From JAYQKL01 sp038142705 (GTDB lineage: Bacteria; Pseudomonadota; Alphaproteobacteria; RS24), in contig OZ244224.1 in NCBI GenBank assembly GCA_965217015.1, positions 434,001 through 498,000 on the forward strand: a stretch of DNA of 64,000 nt. Reading direction: 5' to 3'. Made by a program: the position numbers and the translations under genes. The notes below the pieces were generated by a model. The model did not search any database. It had not been told where the DNA came from and was given only the letters and a program-made list of their open reading frames with translations. Positions 9,277 through 18,324 of the stretch are shown here, piece by piece; positions within the stretch are counted from its first letter, which is position 1; every line of letters begins with the position of its first letter.

Positions 9277-11418
9277 TTGTTTTTACTTAAATATTTGAAA
9301 TTTCCTGCCAAGCTTAAAAGATTTGGCTTGCCTCATTTCACAAGACGCAATTTGGTGCAGTTTGTGGCGATAAATGTCCAAAGCTGGCAGGGTGAACGGT
9401 TGTTTTACTGGCTGGCGATTGCCTTTGGCTTTGGGTGTTTGCTGTATTTTCAATGGCCTGATGAGCCGCGCCAATTGACCAGTATCTTATTGGTTGCCTT
9501 GTTTAGCTTGGTTTATTGGCTGTTAAATGATGGGGCATGGCGCCCGATTTTATTATTGGCCCTGATGGGGAGTTTGGGTTTTGCGTGGTCGCAAATCCGC
9601 AGCACAGATTTAGACCATGTGTTACTCAAGCGCGTGATGGCTGAAACGCAACTTATTGGGCATATCCAAACAGCAGAAAAGCGCCTGCGCGGTAGCCAAT
9701 TCATGATTGATGTGGTTGATGTGAAAGGGCTGGCTCAAAAACACACCCCAAAGCATATTCGGCTTTATGGTAAACAGCTTGATGTGGCGCATTTGAAACC
9801 TGGTTGTCGTGTTGTGGTGCGAGCGCGCCTGATACCTTTGTCAAAAGCGCTTGTTCCAAATGGCTATGATACGCGCTTTGCTGCCCATTTTCGGCAAGAG
9901 GGGGCGCGTGGGTTTATCCGTCATATAGAACAAATCACCTGTCCTGAGCGATTGTCAGCTTCTGCACGGTTGCAAAATTGGCGGTTGCGCCTGGCCACAC
10001 ATATTGAAAATAAGGCCAGCCCCGAAGCGCGTGGTATTGCGATTGCTCTTGTGACAGGGTTGCGCGGGCAAATTCCGCCTGCCCACCGCGATAGTTTGCG
10101 GGCAAGTGGGCTGGCGCATATGTTGGCCATTTCAGGCATGCATATGGTGTTGATGACAGGCAGCGTGTTTGGGTTCTTCCGTTTGCTCGCGGCTTGTTTC
10201 CCGCGCATCAATCAGTTTTATGATGTGCGTATGGCCTGCGCGCTTTTGGCGGTAATGGCTGGTTTTGGTTATTTGCTGATTTCGGGAAATAATATCGCCA
10301 CCCAACGCGCCTTTATTATGATGGGTTTGGTGTTTCTGGCTTTAATGCTGGGGCGGCATGCCTTGACGCTGCGCAATGTTGCAATTGCGACATTTATCGT
10401 GCTGGCTCTGGCGCCAGAAAGCGTTGTTTTGGTCAGTTTTCAAATGTCTTTTGCGGCGGTGCTGGCCTTAGTCGCTTTTTATGAACGGTTTGGCCGAAAC
10501 TATTGGGCCGCACCAGTGACAGTGCGGTTGAGCCGCTTTGCTTATTGGCGGCGGCGAACTTGGCTATATTTTATCACGCTTTTGCTCACCAGCATCATCG
10601 CCGGTGCCGCTACAGGCTATATTGGGGCGTATCATTTTAACATGCTGCCAATCCATGCATTGCAAGCGAATATGCTCGCCATGCCGATTTTTGCATTGGT
10701 GATTATGCCAATGGCTCTGCTGGCTTTGGTTTTATCTTTAATCGGTTTGGAAGGTTTTGCCTTTGCCGTGATGAGTTGGGGTATTGAAACAGTGGTGGCG
10801 ATTTCGGATTATTTATCCAATCAAGGTGAGGCCGTGATTTATATTGCGCAATCCCCGCCTTCGGCATTGGCTTTATTTACCATTGGATTGATAAGTTTAT
10901 GTTTGCTGGCAGATAAGTGGCGCTTGCTTGGTTTGGTGCCGCTTTTGGTTTCATTTTGGCTGCTGGGGCGGGCAGAATTGCCCGATATTGTGGTTTATGG
11001 TTATGGCCAGCATGTAGCCGCGCGTCAGACAAATGGCGATTATCGAATAGTATCGCGCAGCCCCAATCTGTATGTTGTAGAAAACTGGCTTAAATATTTT
11101 GGCATGCGGCCAGAACCAGAATTATATACGCAAAAATGTGTCACGGGTTTGTGCGTTATGGAGAGCGCGGTTGGCACAGTCGCGCTGGTAGCAGATAAAA
11201 CCCGCCTGTCAGAGGCCTGCGAGGAAGCTGCGGTGGTGATTGTGACAGTCCGATTGACAGCGCAGGATAAATCAGGCTTGAAACAATGTGCGGCAAAAAC
11301 CTTTGACCGGAATATCTGGCGCTATGAGGCAGGGCGCGGGCTTTATTTGCGCGCGCAAAAACCCTTAAAATGGCAGGTTGATAGACCGCGGCAAAGAAAC
11401 CGGCTCTGGTTATATTAA
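9277..11418 (+). CDS. comEC: ComEC/Rec2 family DNA-uptake channel
   Basis: An inner-membrane protein of about 713 residues. The N-terminus has membrane segments at roughly 45-100, followed by the extracytoplasmic DUF4131 domain (HIRLYGKQLDV...GCRVVVRARLIPLS) and then the Competence domain, with GIAIALVTGLRGQIP, GLAHMLAISGMHMVLMTG and many further membrane helices. The C-terminal metallo-beta-lactamase domain found in Bacillus ComEC is absent, as is common in alphaproteobacteria. The predicted role is import of single-stranded DNA. The start is TTG 9277 with AAGAGA upstream, and the precise start is uncertain. Convergent with lexA, 13 bases away. Confidence 0.93.
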   Translation: MFLLKYLKFPAKLKRFGLPHFTRRNLVQFVAINVQSWQGERLFYWLAIAFGFGCLLYFQWPDEPRQLTSILLVALFSLVYWLLNDGAWRPILLLALMGSLGFAWSQIRSTDLDHVLLKRVMAETQLIGHIQTAEKRLRGSQFMIDVVDVKGLAQKHTPKHIRLYGKQLDVAHLKPGCRVVVRARLIPLSKALVPNGYDTRFAAHFRQEGARGFIRHIEQITCPERLSASARLQNWRLRLATHIENKASPEARGIAIALVTGLRGQIPPAHRDSLRASGLAHMLAISGMHMVLMTGSVFGFFRLLAACFPRINQFYDVRMACALLAVMAGFGYLLISGNNIATQRAFIMMGLVFLALMLGRHALTLRNVAIATFIVLALAPESVVLVSFQMSFAAVLALVAFYERFGRNYWAAPVTVRLSRFAYWRRRTWLYFITLLLTSIIAGAATGYIGAYHFNMLPIHALQANMLAMPIFALVIMPMALLALVLSLIGLEGFAFAVMSWGIETVVAISDYLSNQGEAVIYIAQSPPSALALFTIGLISLCLLADKWRLLGLVPLLVSFWLLGRAELPDIVVYGYGQHVAARQTNGDYRIVSRSPNLYVVENWLKYFGMRPEPELYTQKCVTGLCVMESAVGTVALVADKTRLSEACEEAAVVIVTVRLTAQDKSGLKQCAAKTFDRNIWRYEAGRGLYLRAQKPLKWQVDRPRQRNRLWLY

Positions 11419-11431
11419 AAAAGGGTAGGGC

Positions 11432-12121
11432 TTAATATTTGCGAATAAGGCCGACCAGTCGCCCTTGCACACGCACTTGGTCTGATTTGAAAAGGCGTGT
11501 TTCATAGGCCGGATTAGCCGCTTCAAGCGCAATCATATCGCCCTTGCGCCGTAACCGCTTTAAGGTTGCTTCCTGGTCCTCAATCAAAGCAACAATAATG
11601 TCACCATTATCGGCTGTGTCGCTTTGCTGAATAACCGCCGTATCGCCATCGAGAATGCCAGCATCAATCATCGAGTCACCCTGAACCTCTAGCGCGTAAT
11701 GCGGGCCAGAGCGCATCATTTCAATTGGCACAGAAATGCGATGGGTTTCAGATTGTAACGCCTCTATTGGGGTGCCGGCGGCGATACGCCCCATCACACC
11801 AAGCGCAATGGCATTGTCATCATTGGCTGCGCTTGGTAATTCCATTTTGGGCGCAGGGGTCGGTTCAGAAGCCTGACGCGGCAGGGCGCTCAGGCTAGGT
11901 GATGCTGAATCGGGTAGTTTCAAAACCTCAAGAGCGCGCGCGCGATGCGCCAAACGCCGAATGAAGCCTCGCTCTTCAAGCGCCGTAATCAGGCGGTGAA
12001 TACCTGATTTAGATTTCAGGTCAAGCGCCTCTTTCATCTCATCAAAAGACGGGGCGACGCCTGTTTCTTTCAGGCGCTCATTGATAAAGAGCAGCAGCTC
12101 AAGTTGCTTTTTTGTCAGCAT
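11432..12121 (-). CDS. lexA: LexA, SOS repressor
   Basis: LexA represses DNA-repair genes and cleaves itself when RecA is activated. The 229 residues contain an N-terminal winged-helix domain (LTKKQLELLLFINERLKETG...SKSGIHRLITALEERGFI), a Pro/Ala-rich linker, the Ala-Gly cleavage site in GRIAAGTPIEA, the catalytic Ser in VQGDSMIDAGI and the catalytic Lys in QEATLKRLRRKGD. A GTTC-N7-GTTC SOS box lies 112-126 bases before the start, so autoregulation is expected. In many relatives moaC and moeA separate trpC from lexA. Here lexA follows trpC directly, after 184 bases. Confidence 0.98.
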   Translation of the reverse strand: MLTKKQLELLLFINERLKETGVAPSFDEMKEALDLKSKSGIHRLITALEERGFIRRLAHRARALEVLKLPDSASPSLSALPRQASEPTPAPKMELPSAANDDNAIALGVMGRIAAGTPIEALQSETHRISVPIEMMRSGPHYALEVQGDSMIDAGILDGDTAVIQQSDTADNGDIIVALIEDQEATLKRLRRKGDMIALEAANPAYETRLFKSDQVRVQGRLVGLIRKY

Positions 12122-12232
12122 AACGATAATCCTCTAGTCAATTTCTAGCGGTCTTCTCTCTATTGGTTTTGATGTCATGCATCTGTACATTACGCGACAA
12201 AACAGAGAGCGGAACAAAACATCAACATATTT

Positions 12233-12247
12233 GTTCTACTTTGGTTC
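12233..12247 (-). promoter_or_regulatory. SOS box (alphaproteobacterial LexA site)
   Basis: GTTC-TACTTTG-GTTC on the plus strand (GAAC-N7-GAAC read toward lexA) matches the direct-repeat GTTC-N7-GTTC operator of alphaproteobacterial LexA exactly. It sits upstream of lexA. A degenerate second copy, GAAC-N7-CAAC, is at 12212-12226. The match to the known consensus is direct, and the role is inferred. Confidence 0.85.
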
Positions 12248-12284
12248 GCATTTGCGGGTCAAGTCTCTTTTTTATTTTTTTTAA

Positions 12285-12304
12285 CTTAAAAGGGTTTGTA
12301 ACCC
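12285..12304 (-). terminator. Possible weak terminator after trpC
   Basis: Directly beyond the trpC stop codon (12306-12308) on the minus strand is a GGGTT-ACA-AACCC hairpin followed by TTTTAAG. The stem has only five base pairs and the T run is short, so this is a tentative call. It would end the ppiD-trpEGDC transcript before lexA. Confidence 0.35.
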
Positions 12305-12305
12305 G

Positions 12306-13094
12306 TTAACTTAATAATGATTTGGTGGCCTGCTCGACATCATCTTGGCGCATAAGCGACTCGCCAATTAAAAATGTATTGACCCCGCACGCTTGGATTT
12401 GCGCAATATCTTCAGGTGTGTAAATTCCGCTTTCACAAACCAGCAAGGTTTGTTCATCAACATATTGCGCCAGTTCAATCGTGGTTTTGATATCAACATC
12501 AAAACTGCGCAAATTGCGATTATTGATACCGATAAAATCATGGTCTAGTTGTTTGGCGCGCTCCAATTCATTGCGGTCATGCACTTCTATCAAGGCGTCC
12601 ATACCCCAATCTCGGGCGGCTTGTAAAATTTCAGCAGCTTGGCTGTCGGTGACAGAGGCCATGATAATTAAAACACAATCCGCACCCCAATGACGCGCCT
12701 CAACGACTTGATAGGCATCATACAAAAAATCTTTGCGCAAGGCGGGCAGGCTGGTTGCGCTGCGGGCCTGTTGTAAATATTCCGGCGCGCCTTGAAAGCT
12801 CGGTGCATCGGTCAGCACGGACAAACAGGCTGCGCCGCCATTTTCATAAGCTTTGGCTAAGTCAGCCGGTACAAAGTTTTCGCGTATCAAGCCTTTTGAG
12901 GGGCTTGCTTTTTTAATTTCAGCAATCAGAGCCGTTTTGCCTTGCGCGCGTTTTTTGTGCAGGCTTTCAACAAAACCGCGTGGTTTGTCAGCTTTTTCAG
13001 CCAGACGCACAAGCTCCGCAAGCGGGATTTCCTGACGCGCTTTTTCAATTTCCTTTAACTTATAGGCTTTGATTTTTTCTAAAATATCGGTCAT
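12306..13094 (-). CDS. trpC: Indole-3-glycerol-phosphate synthase
   Basis: A TIM-barrel enzyme of tryptophan synthesis that closes the indole ring of carboxyphenylaminodeoxyribulose phosphate. The 262 residues show the family start (DILEKIKAYKLKEIEKAR), the active-site Lys in AEIKKASPSKGLI, the Lys of LRKDFLYDAYQV, and FIGINNRNLRSFDVD and LVCESGIYTPEDI near the C-terminus. It lies nine bases after trpD and is the last gene of the trp unit. Confidence 0.98.
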   Translation of the reverse strand: MTDILEKIKAYKLKEIEKARQEIPLAELVRLAEKADKPRGFVESLHKKRAQGKTALIAEIKKASPSKGLIRENFVPADLAKAYENGGAACLSVLTDAPSFQGAPEYLQQARSATSLPALRKDFLYDAYQVVEARHWGADCVLIIMASVTDSQAAEILQAARDWGMDALIEVHDRNELERAKQLDHDFIGINNRNLRSFDVDIKTTIELAQYVDEQTLLVCESGIYTPEDIAQIQACGVNTFLIGESLMRQDDVEQATKSLLS

Positions 13095-13103
13095 GGCGCG
13101 CCT

Positions 13104-14129
13104 CTAGCTTTGCTCTTGGTTTTGAGAAAAAGCAATCAAAGCTTCAAGCTTCTCCCGCGCTTGGCCAGCATCAATCACTTGCGCGGCCATATCTACACCC
13201 GCTTTTAATGTGTCGGTTTTTTCGGCGGCGACAAATGCTGCGCCCGCATTTAGTAGCACGATATCGCGATAAGCGTTCTGGGTGCCATCAAAAAGGGCGC
13301 GCATGGCTTGGGCGTTTTCTTGTGGCGTGCCGCCTATCAACTGGTCTGGCGTCGTTTGCGATAGGCCGACTTCTTCTGGTGTGATGTCAAACTCTCGAAC
13401 AGTGCCATTTTTCAACTCGGCAATATGCGATGCGCCAGTGGTGGTCAGCTCATCAAGCCCGTCAGAGCCATGCACGACCCATGCTGAAACAGACCCCAAC
13501 TGCCCTAATGTTTCTGCCAGTGGGCGCAACCAGCATTTGTCAAACACGCCGAGTAATTGTGTCTTGGCGCTTGCCGGATTAGAAAGCGGGCCAAGCAAAT
13601 TAAAAATAGTGCGTTGCGCAAGTTCTGCGCGCACCGGCCCAACATGGCGCATGGCGCTGTGATGGGCAGGGGCAAACATAAACCCCATACCAATTTGATG
13701 AATGGCCTGGCTGATTTGTGCAGGCGTTAAATCCAGCCTGACGCCTAACATTTCTAAAACCTCTGCCGAGCCTGATTTTGAACTCAGCGCTTTATTGCCA
13801 TGTTTGGCGACAGGCACGCCGCCGGCTGCCACCACAAAAGCAACGGCTGTTGAGATGTTATAGGTGCCAGCCCCATCGCCGCCTGTGCCGCATGTGTCAA
13901 TCGCATTGGCGGGCGCGTCTACTGCAAGGGCGTGCTGGCGCATAATCGTTGCGCCTGCAACCAGCTCATCAATGGTTTCGCCCCGCACGCGCAACCCCAT
14001 CAAAAACGCGCCAATTTGACCCGCGCTGGCCTCGCCAGACAGAATAATATCAAAAGCCTGTCTGGCTTTTTCTGCGCTTAAGGGAGAGCCTGCAGCAATA
14101 TCGCCCAAAATTGGTTTGAGTTTTTCCAT
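13104..14129 (-). CDS. trpD: Anthranilate phosphoribosyltransferase
   Basis: Transfers phosphoribose from PRPP to anthranilate in tryptophan synthesis. The 341-residue protein has the PRPP-binding glycine loop DTCGTGGDGAGTYNISTAV, KHGNKALSSKSGSAEVLE, and the anthranilate-binding Arg/His region APAHHSAMRHVGPVRAEL. Its ATG shares one base with the trpG stop codon, so translation is probably coupled. Length is typical. Confidence 0.98.
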   Translation of the reverse strand: MEKLKPILGDIAAGSPLSAEKARQAFDIILSGEASAGQIGAFLMGLRVRGETIDELVAGATIMRQHALAVDAPANAIDTCGTGGDGAGTYNISTAVAFVVAAGGVPVAKHGNKALSSKSGSAEVLEMLGVRLDLTPAQISQAIHQIGMGFMFAPAHHSAMRHVGPVRAELAQRTIFNLLGPLSNPASAKTQLLGVFDKCWLRPLAETLGQLGSVSAWVVHGSDGLDELTTTGASHIAELKNGTVREFDITPEEVGLSQTTPDQLIGGTPQENAQAMRALFDGTQNAYRDIVLLNAGAAFVAAEKTDTLKAGVDMAAQVIDAGQAREKLEALIAFSQNQEQS

Positions 14130-14749
14130 TATCGCAACTCCACAAGGGTTTGAGTTTTGACCTCATCAAGGCGCGGGTGAAGCCCTGCCATCTCAATAAA
14201 ATTCGCGAGCATTTGGTGCCCATGCAAAGAGGCAATGCTTTCTGGGTGAAACTGAACTCCAAAAACCGGACGGGTTTTGTGCTGCACGCCCATAATCATG
14301 CCATCAGCTGTGTGGGCGGTAGCTTCCAAACAATCTGGCAGGCTATCGGCCTCGATAATGAGCGAATGATAGCGCGTGGCCGCAAAATCTTGCGGAATAG
14401 AGGCGAAAATCCCTTTTTCATGATGGTGAATAGAGGAGCGTTTGCCATGCATGATTTCCGGCGCCCGAATAATGCGCCCACCGAAAGCCTGTCCAATGGT
14501 TTGATGTCCGAGACACACGCCAAATATCGGCAGATCCGCAGGCGCTTTTTCAACAAGCTCAAGGCAAATACCTGCCTCATTTGGGGTGCAGGGGCCCGGT
14601 GATAAAATAATCGCATCGGCTGGCATATTAAGCGCATCATCAACAGATATTTTATCGTTGCGCACAACTTTGGTTTCTGCCCCAATCTCGCCTAAAAAAT
14701 GAACAAGATTAAAGGTAAAACTATCATAATTATCAATAAGTAATATCAT
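14129..14749 (-). CDS. trpG: Anthranilate synthase component II (glutamine amidotransferase)
   Basis: Supplies ammonia from glutamine to TrpE. The 206 residues form a class I amidotransferase domain with LIDNYDSFTFNLVHFL at the N-terminus, LSPGPCTPNEAG, the nucleophilic Cys in FGVCLGHQTIGQAFGG and the His-Glu pair in VFGVQFHPESIAS. A very similar PabA could share this fold, but the position between trpE and trpD supports TrpG. It may serve both pathways if no separate pabA exists. Confidence 0.97.
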   Translation of the reverse strand: MILLIDNYDSFTFNLVHFLGEIGAETKVVRNDKISVDDALNMPADAIILSPGPCTPNEAGICLELVEKAPADLPIFGVCLGHQTIGQAFGGRIIRAPEIMHGKRSSIHHHEKGIFASIPQDFAATRYHSLIIEADSLPDCLEATAHTADGMIMGVQHKTRPVFGVQFHPESIASLHGHQMLANFIEMAGLHPRLDEVKTQTLVELR

Positions 14750-14773
14750 CTATCTAAACCTTTTAATCATCAC

Positions 14774-16279
14774 TTATTGAGCTGATTTTTTTGCCTGCTC
14801 AAAGGCATCTTCAGCGGCACGAAACAACGCCATCGCTTTATTGACTGTTTCATTATACTCACCTTCTTCGGTGGAGTCATATACAACCCCACCGCCAGCC
14901 TGAACATAAAGAACATCGTCCTTGATAATGCCTGTGCGCAAGACAATACAGGTATCCATATCCCCGCCAGCCGAGAAATAACCCACGCAACCTGAATAAA
15001 TGCCGCGTTTTTGGGGTTCTAACTCATCAATAATTTCCATTGCCCGCACTTTTGGCGCGCCTGAGACTGTGCCTGCTGGAAACCCTGCGGCCAAGGCGTC
15101 AATATTATCTAAGCCATCTTCAAGTGTGCCGGTCAGGTCAGAAAAAATATGAATTAAATGCGAGGTTTTTTGTAGGCTGAAAGACTCATTAACCTGAACA
15201 GTCCCGATTTTCGAAACCCGCCCGACATCATTACGCCCCAAATCCAAAAGCATAAGATGCTCGGCAAGCTCTTTTTCATCTGATAAAAGCTCTGCGCCGA
15301 TTTCTTTATCCTGTGCAAGGGTCGCGCCACGCCGTCTGGTTCCCGCTATGGGGCGAATATTGACAGTTTTGTCCGCAACACCAACCAGAACTTCAGGGCT
15401 AGAGCCAATCACAGAAAAATCATCAAAATTTAAGAAGAATAAATAGGGTGATGGATTTATCCGCCGCAAAGACCGGTAAAGCTCAAAAGGCGGCAGCGGA
15501 AATGGCGTCTCAAAGCGCTGGCTGAGAACGACCTGAAAAATATCACCAGCCTTAATATATTCCTTCGCCCGCGAGACCATATCATGATAAGCGGCCTGAT
15601 TCATATTCGAACTTGGCGGCGTAAAGGCTGCATCTGGTGCAATGCTTTGGTCCACAAGCGGCGCCTCTAGGGCTGCGCGGGCCGCTTCAATTCGTGCTTG
15701 GGCATGTGCATAGGCATCTTGCGCAGAGAGTGTATCTGATGGGCGCACTGGCGTGACCATAATCAAACTATTGGTCACTGTGTCAAAAACAGCAACCATA
15801 GTAGGGCGGATAAACAAGCTATCTGGGGTTTCAAGCGCGTTTGGATTTGTGTCTGGCAGGGTTTCCATTTGCCGCACCATGTCATAGCTCATATAGCCAA
15901 ACACGCCTGACGACATAGGCGGCAACGCATCTGGAATATCAATTTCAGACTCTTTCAAAACTTGGCGTAACCCGTCAAGCGGCGCAACATCAAGTGGGAC
16001 GAAATCCTCATTTTCCAGTGCTGTTCGGTTCATAAAAACCGCGCCATCATCAACTTTGAAAATCATATCAGGCGCCCAACCGATGATCGAAAACCGCCCT
16101 TTGACATCGCCGTCTTGCACGGATTCCAGTAAAAAACTGTGCTGGCGGTTTTGACAAAGTTTTAGATAAGCCGATACGGGTGTTTCTAAATCCGCAATAA
16201 TATTTTCATAGACAAGCTGAACCTCACCGCTTTGATAGGCTTTTTCAAATTCATCAAAGGGTGGGGTGAGCTCTGTCAT
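14774..16279 (-). CDS. trpE: Anthranilate synthase component I
   Basis: Converts chorismate to anthranilate with ammonia from TrpG. The 501-residue chain shows the N-terminal feedback-site region (SAYLKLCQNRQHSFLLESV, an LLES motif typical of Trp-inhibited enzymes), and the chorismate-binding core with FQVVLSQRFETPF, IRPIAGTRRRGAT, HLMLLDLGRNDVGRV, FPAGTVSGAPKVRAMEII and YVQAGGGVVYDS. It starts two bases after ppiD ends, leaving no room for a separate leader-peptide attenuator. Confidence 0.98.
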   Translation of the reverse strand: MTELTPPFDEFEKAYQSGEVQLVYENIIADLETPVSAYLKLCQNRQHSFLLESVQDGDVKGRFSIIGWAPDMIFKVDDGAVFMNRTALENEDFVPLDVAPLDGLRQVLKESEIDIPDALPPMSSGVFGYMSYDMVRQMETLPDTNPNALETPDSLFIRPTMVAVFDTVTNSLIMVTPVRPSDTLSAQDAYAHAQARIEAARAALEAPLVDQSIAPDAAFTPPSSNMNQAAYHDMVSRAKEYIKAGDIFQVVLSQRFETPFPLPPFELYRSLRRINPSPYLFFLNFDDFSVIGSSPEVLVGVADKTVNIRPIAGTRRRGATLAQDKEIGAELLSDEKELAEHLMLLDLGRNDVGRVSKIGTVQVNESFSLQKTSHLIHIFSDLTGTLEDGLDNIDALAAGFPAGTVSGAPKVRAMEIIDELEPQKRGIYSGCVGYFSAGGDMDTCIVLRTGIIKDDVLYVQAGGGVVYDSTEEGEYNETVNKAMALFRAAEDAFEQAKKSAQ

Positions 16280-16281
16280 TC

Positions 16282-18168
16282 TTATTGGTTTCCGGAGGCT
16301 TCTTCGAGCACTTGCATATCAACGCGCACGCCATATTCATTTTGCAGGCCAAAAAGAAGCTGGTTGAGCATGTTCTCATTCAGCCGCTCTTTTTCTGTTT
16401 GAATCACCTGCCCATATTCAGGAGTTTCCTCTGGTGTTGGAATATTTATCTCAGCAACCCGCATCACAATTAAGCTTTCTCCAAAACCAACTTTGCCGAA
16501 AGTAAATTTATCTTTCGCTGTTGCGAAAAGATTGGCGACTGCGTCACGCGAAAAAGTCTCGTTATTTGTCGCGCGCGCTAAAGGCGGTGAGGTAAGGGGC
16601 GATTTGCCCAGCTCTTCTGCCAATGCGGTCAAGCTTTTGCCCTCATTGCCTTTTTCAACAAAATGTGTGGCTAGCCCTTCAAGCAAGGCGCGCCGCTCTT
16701 TGGCTTGCCATTGGTCACGGGCTTTGTCGCGCACTTCGTCAAATGGGCTGATGCGGGCAGGCTTAATGCCGTCCATGCGCACCCAATAAAGACCACCATT
16801 GATGGTCTCAAGTGGTGGAATATCTTGCCCAAGCTCGCTTTCAAAAAGCGTCGATTGCAGTTCGGGTAACCGGTTAAAAATTTCGTGCTTATTGGCGTCT
16901 TTGTCTTTGCCATTTGCATCTATCTGGTCGAGTTGCGCTAGCTCAAGGTTAAAACTTCTAGCAATGCCTTCCAGCGTTGTGCCTTGTGCGCGTTCATCTT
17001 CAATTTTTTCTGAAATCAAAATCACCTCATCAGCCGCACGGTCTAACGCGAGCTGATTGCGTAAATCTGCGCGCACCTCCTCAAAGGATTTGACTTTTTC
17101 AGGATAAATCTCACGCACCCGCAAAATGACAGACCCAAGCGGGCTGTCTGTGATGCCACTATCTGAATTTGCAGCAAGGCTGAAAGCAATATTGGCCAGT
17201 TCTTCGGCAATTAAGTCCTGACGCGCAACAATGCCTAAATCCGTATCCTCAGGTTTTTGCCCAAAGGCGCTGGCAATGGCATCAAAATCCATGCCTTCGC
17301 CAAGCATTTGCCGTGCTTTTTGCTCCTCTTGTTCATCAGCCAGAACAAGCTGGTCAACGGCGCGGGTTTCTTCTTGGACAAACTGGTCTTGCAAAATGTC
17401 ATATTCTTCTTGCAATTCATCTTCAGTGATTTCTAGGTTTTCTGCAATTTTATCAGGCGATAAAATAATAATTGTGGCCGAGCGGCGTTCTGGTTCAGTG
17501 AAAATATTTGGCGCTTGGTCATAAAAGCTTTTCAGCTCTTCATCAGACGGCTCGTTAATCTCTCCAATGCTGTCCATTTGCAGCACAACATATTCAGCTA
17601 CCCGCGTTTCAAGCAAATATTGCAGCATTAGCTCGTTCAGTTTGGCAGGCGTTTGAATAGAATAATTGACCGCATCAAGAAGCTGTCGGCGGGTTTCATA
17701 AAGCCGACGGTCGCGGACAAAAACCTTTTCTGTCAGGCCATTGCTTTGCAGCAGTCTTTGAAATGTTGGGCGGTCAAAGTTGCCAGTCGGCCCCGCAAAG
17801 GCCGGGTCGGAAACAATCTTGCCGGCAATAATCTCATCACTCACGGCAAGACCCAAATCTGTGGTGAGCTGGTCAAATGTCGCCATGGCCAACATGTCAC
17901 GCAGCACTTGCTGGTCAATTCCAAAGCTGCGGCCTTGCTCTCTTGTCAAAGGTTCGTTGAGCTGGCGTGATAAATAATCCAGCTCGCGGGCATAACGATA
18001 CCGAAACTCATTGGTCGGAATATCGCGATCCCCAACTGAGGCGACGGCACCCCGCCGAAAACCTGTAAACACATCTGATATGCCCCATGCCGCAAATGCA
18101 ATAACCAGCAAGCCGATGAGGAGAAGGCCAAAAAAACCGCCTACATATTTTCTTAAATTACTCAACAT
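16282..18168 (-). CDS. ppiD: PpiD/SurA-type membrane-anchored peptidyl-prolyl isomerase
   Basis: A 628-residue protein with a short cytoplasmic start, one membrane helix (GGFFGLLLIGLLVIAFAAWG) and a large periplasmic part: a SurA_N-like chaperone region (residues about 50-250), a parvulin-like domain around 260-380 and a helical C-terminal arm. PpiD-type proteins assist proteins emerging from the Sec translocon. I chose ATG 18168 (MLSNLRKYVGG) because the upstream extension to 18219 is not family-like. Being just ahead of trpE is the usual alphaproteobacterial order. The parvulin core is divergent, so isomerase activity is uncertain. Confidence 0.92.
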   Translation of the reverse strand: MLSNLRKYVGGFFGLLLIGLLVIAFAAWGISDVFTGFRRGAVASVGDRDIPTNEFRYRYARELDYLSRQLNEPLTREQGRSFGIDQQVLRDMLAMATFDQLTTDLGLAVSDEIIAGKIVSDPAFAGPTGNFDRPTFQRLLQSNGLTEKVFVRDRRLYETRRQLLDAVNYSIQTPAKLNELMLQYLLETRVAEYVVLQMDSIGEINEPSDEELKSFYDQAPNIFTEPERRSATIIILSPDKIAENLEITEDELQEEYDILQDQFVQEETRAVDQLVLADEQEEQKARQMLGEGMDFDAIASAFGQKPEDTDLGIVARQDLIAEELANIAFSLAANSDSGITDSPLGSVILRVREIYPEKVKSFEEVRADLRNQLALDRAADEVILISEKIEDERAQGTTLEGIARSFNLELAQLDQIDANGKDKDANKHEIFNRLPELQSTLFESELGQDIPPLETINGGLYWVRMDGIKPARISPFDEVRDKARDQWQAKERRALLEGLATHFVEKGNEGKSLTALAEELGKSPLTSPPLARATNNETFSRDAVANLFATAKDKFTFGKVGFGESLIVMRVAEINIPTPEETPEYGQVIQTEKERLNENMLNQLLFGLQNEYGVRVDMQVLEEASGNQ

Positions 18169-18324
18169 AATGGATTTCTTTCGAAGAATATATTTTGTCG
18201 CATCATAAGGAGAGTGCAATCTTTTCTCAAGGTGAAACCTGCATATTTGTTTGTTTTTCCATATTGTTTTTCTTGAACATAATCGGGCAATCAGTTTAGG
18301 TAGAATAAGAAGTGAGATAGCCCC

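Noticed and set aside
16270..16290. Trp attenuator or leader peptide before trpE
   Set aside because: Only two bases separate ppiD and trpE, so there is no room for a leader.
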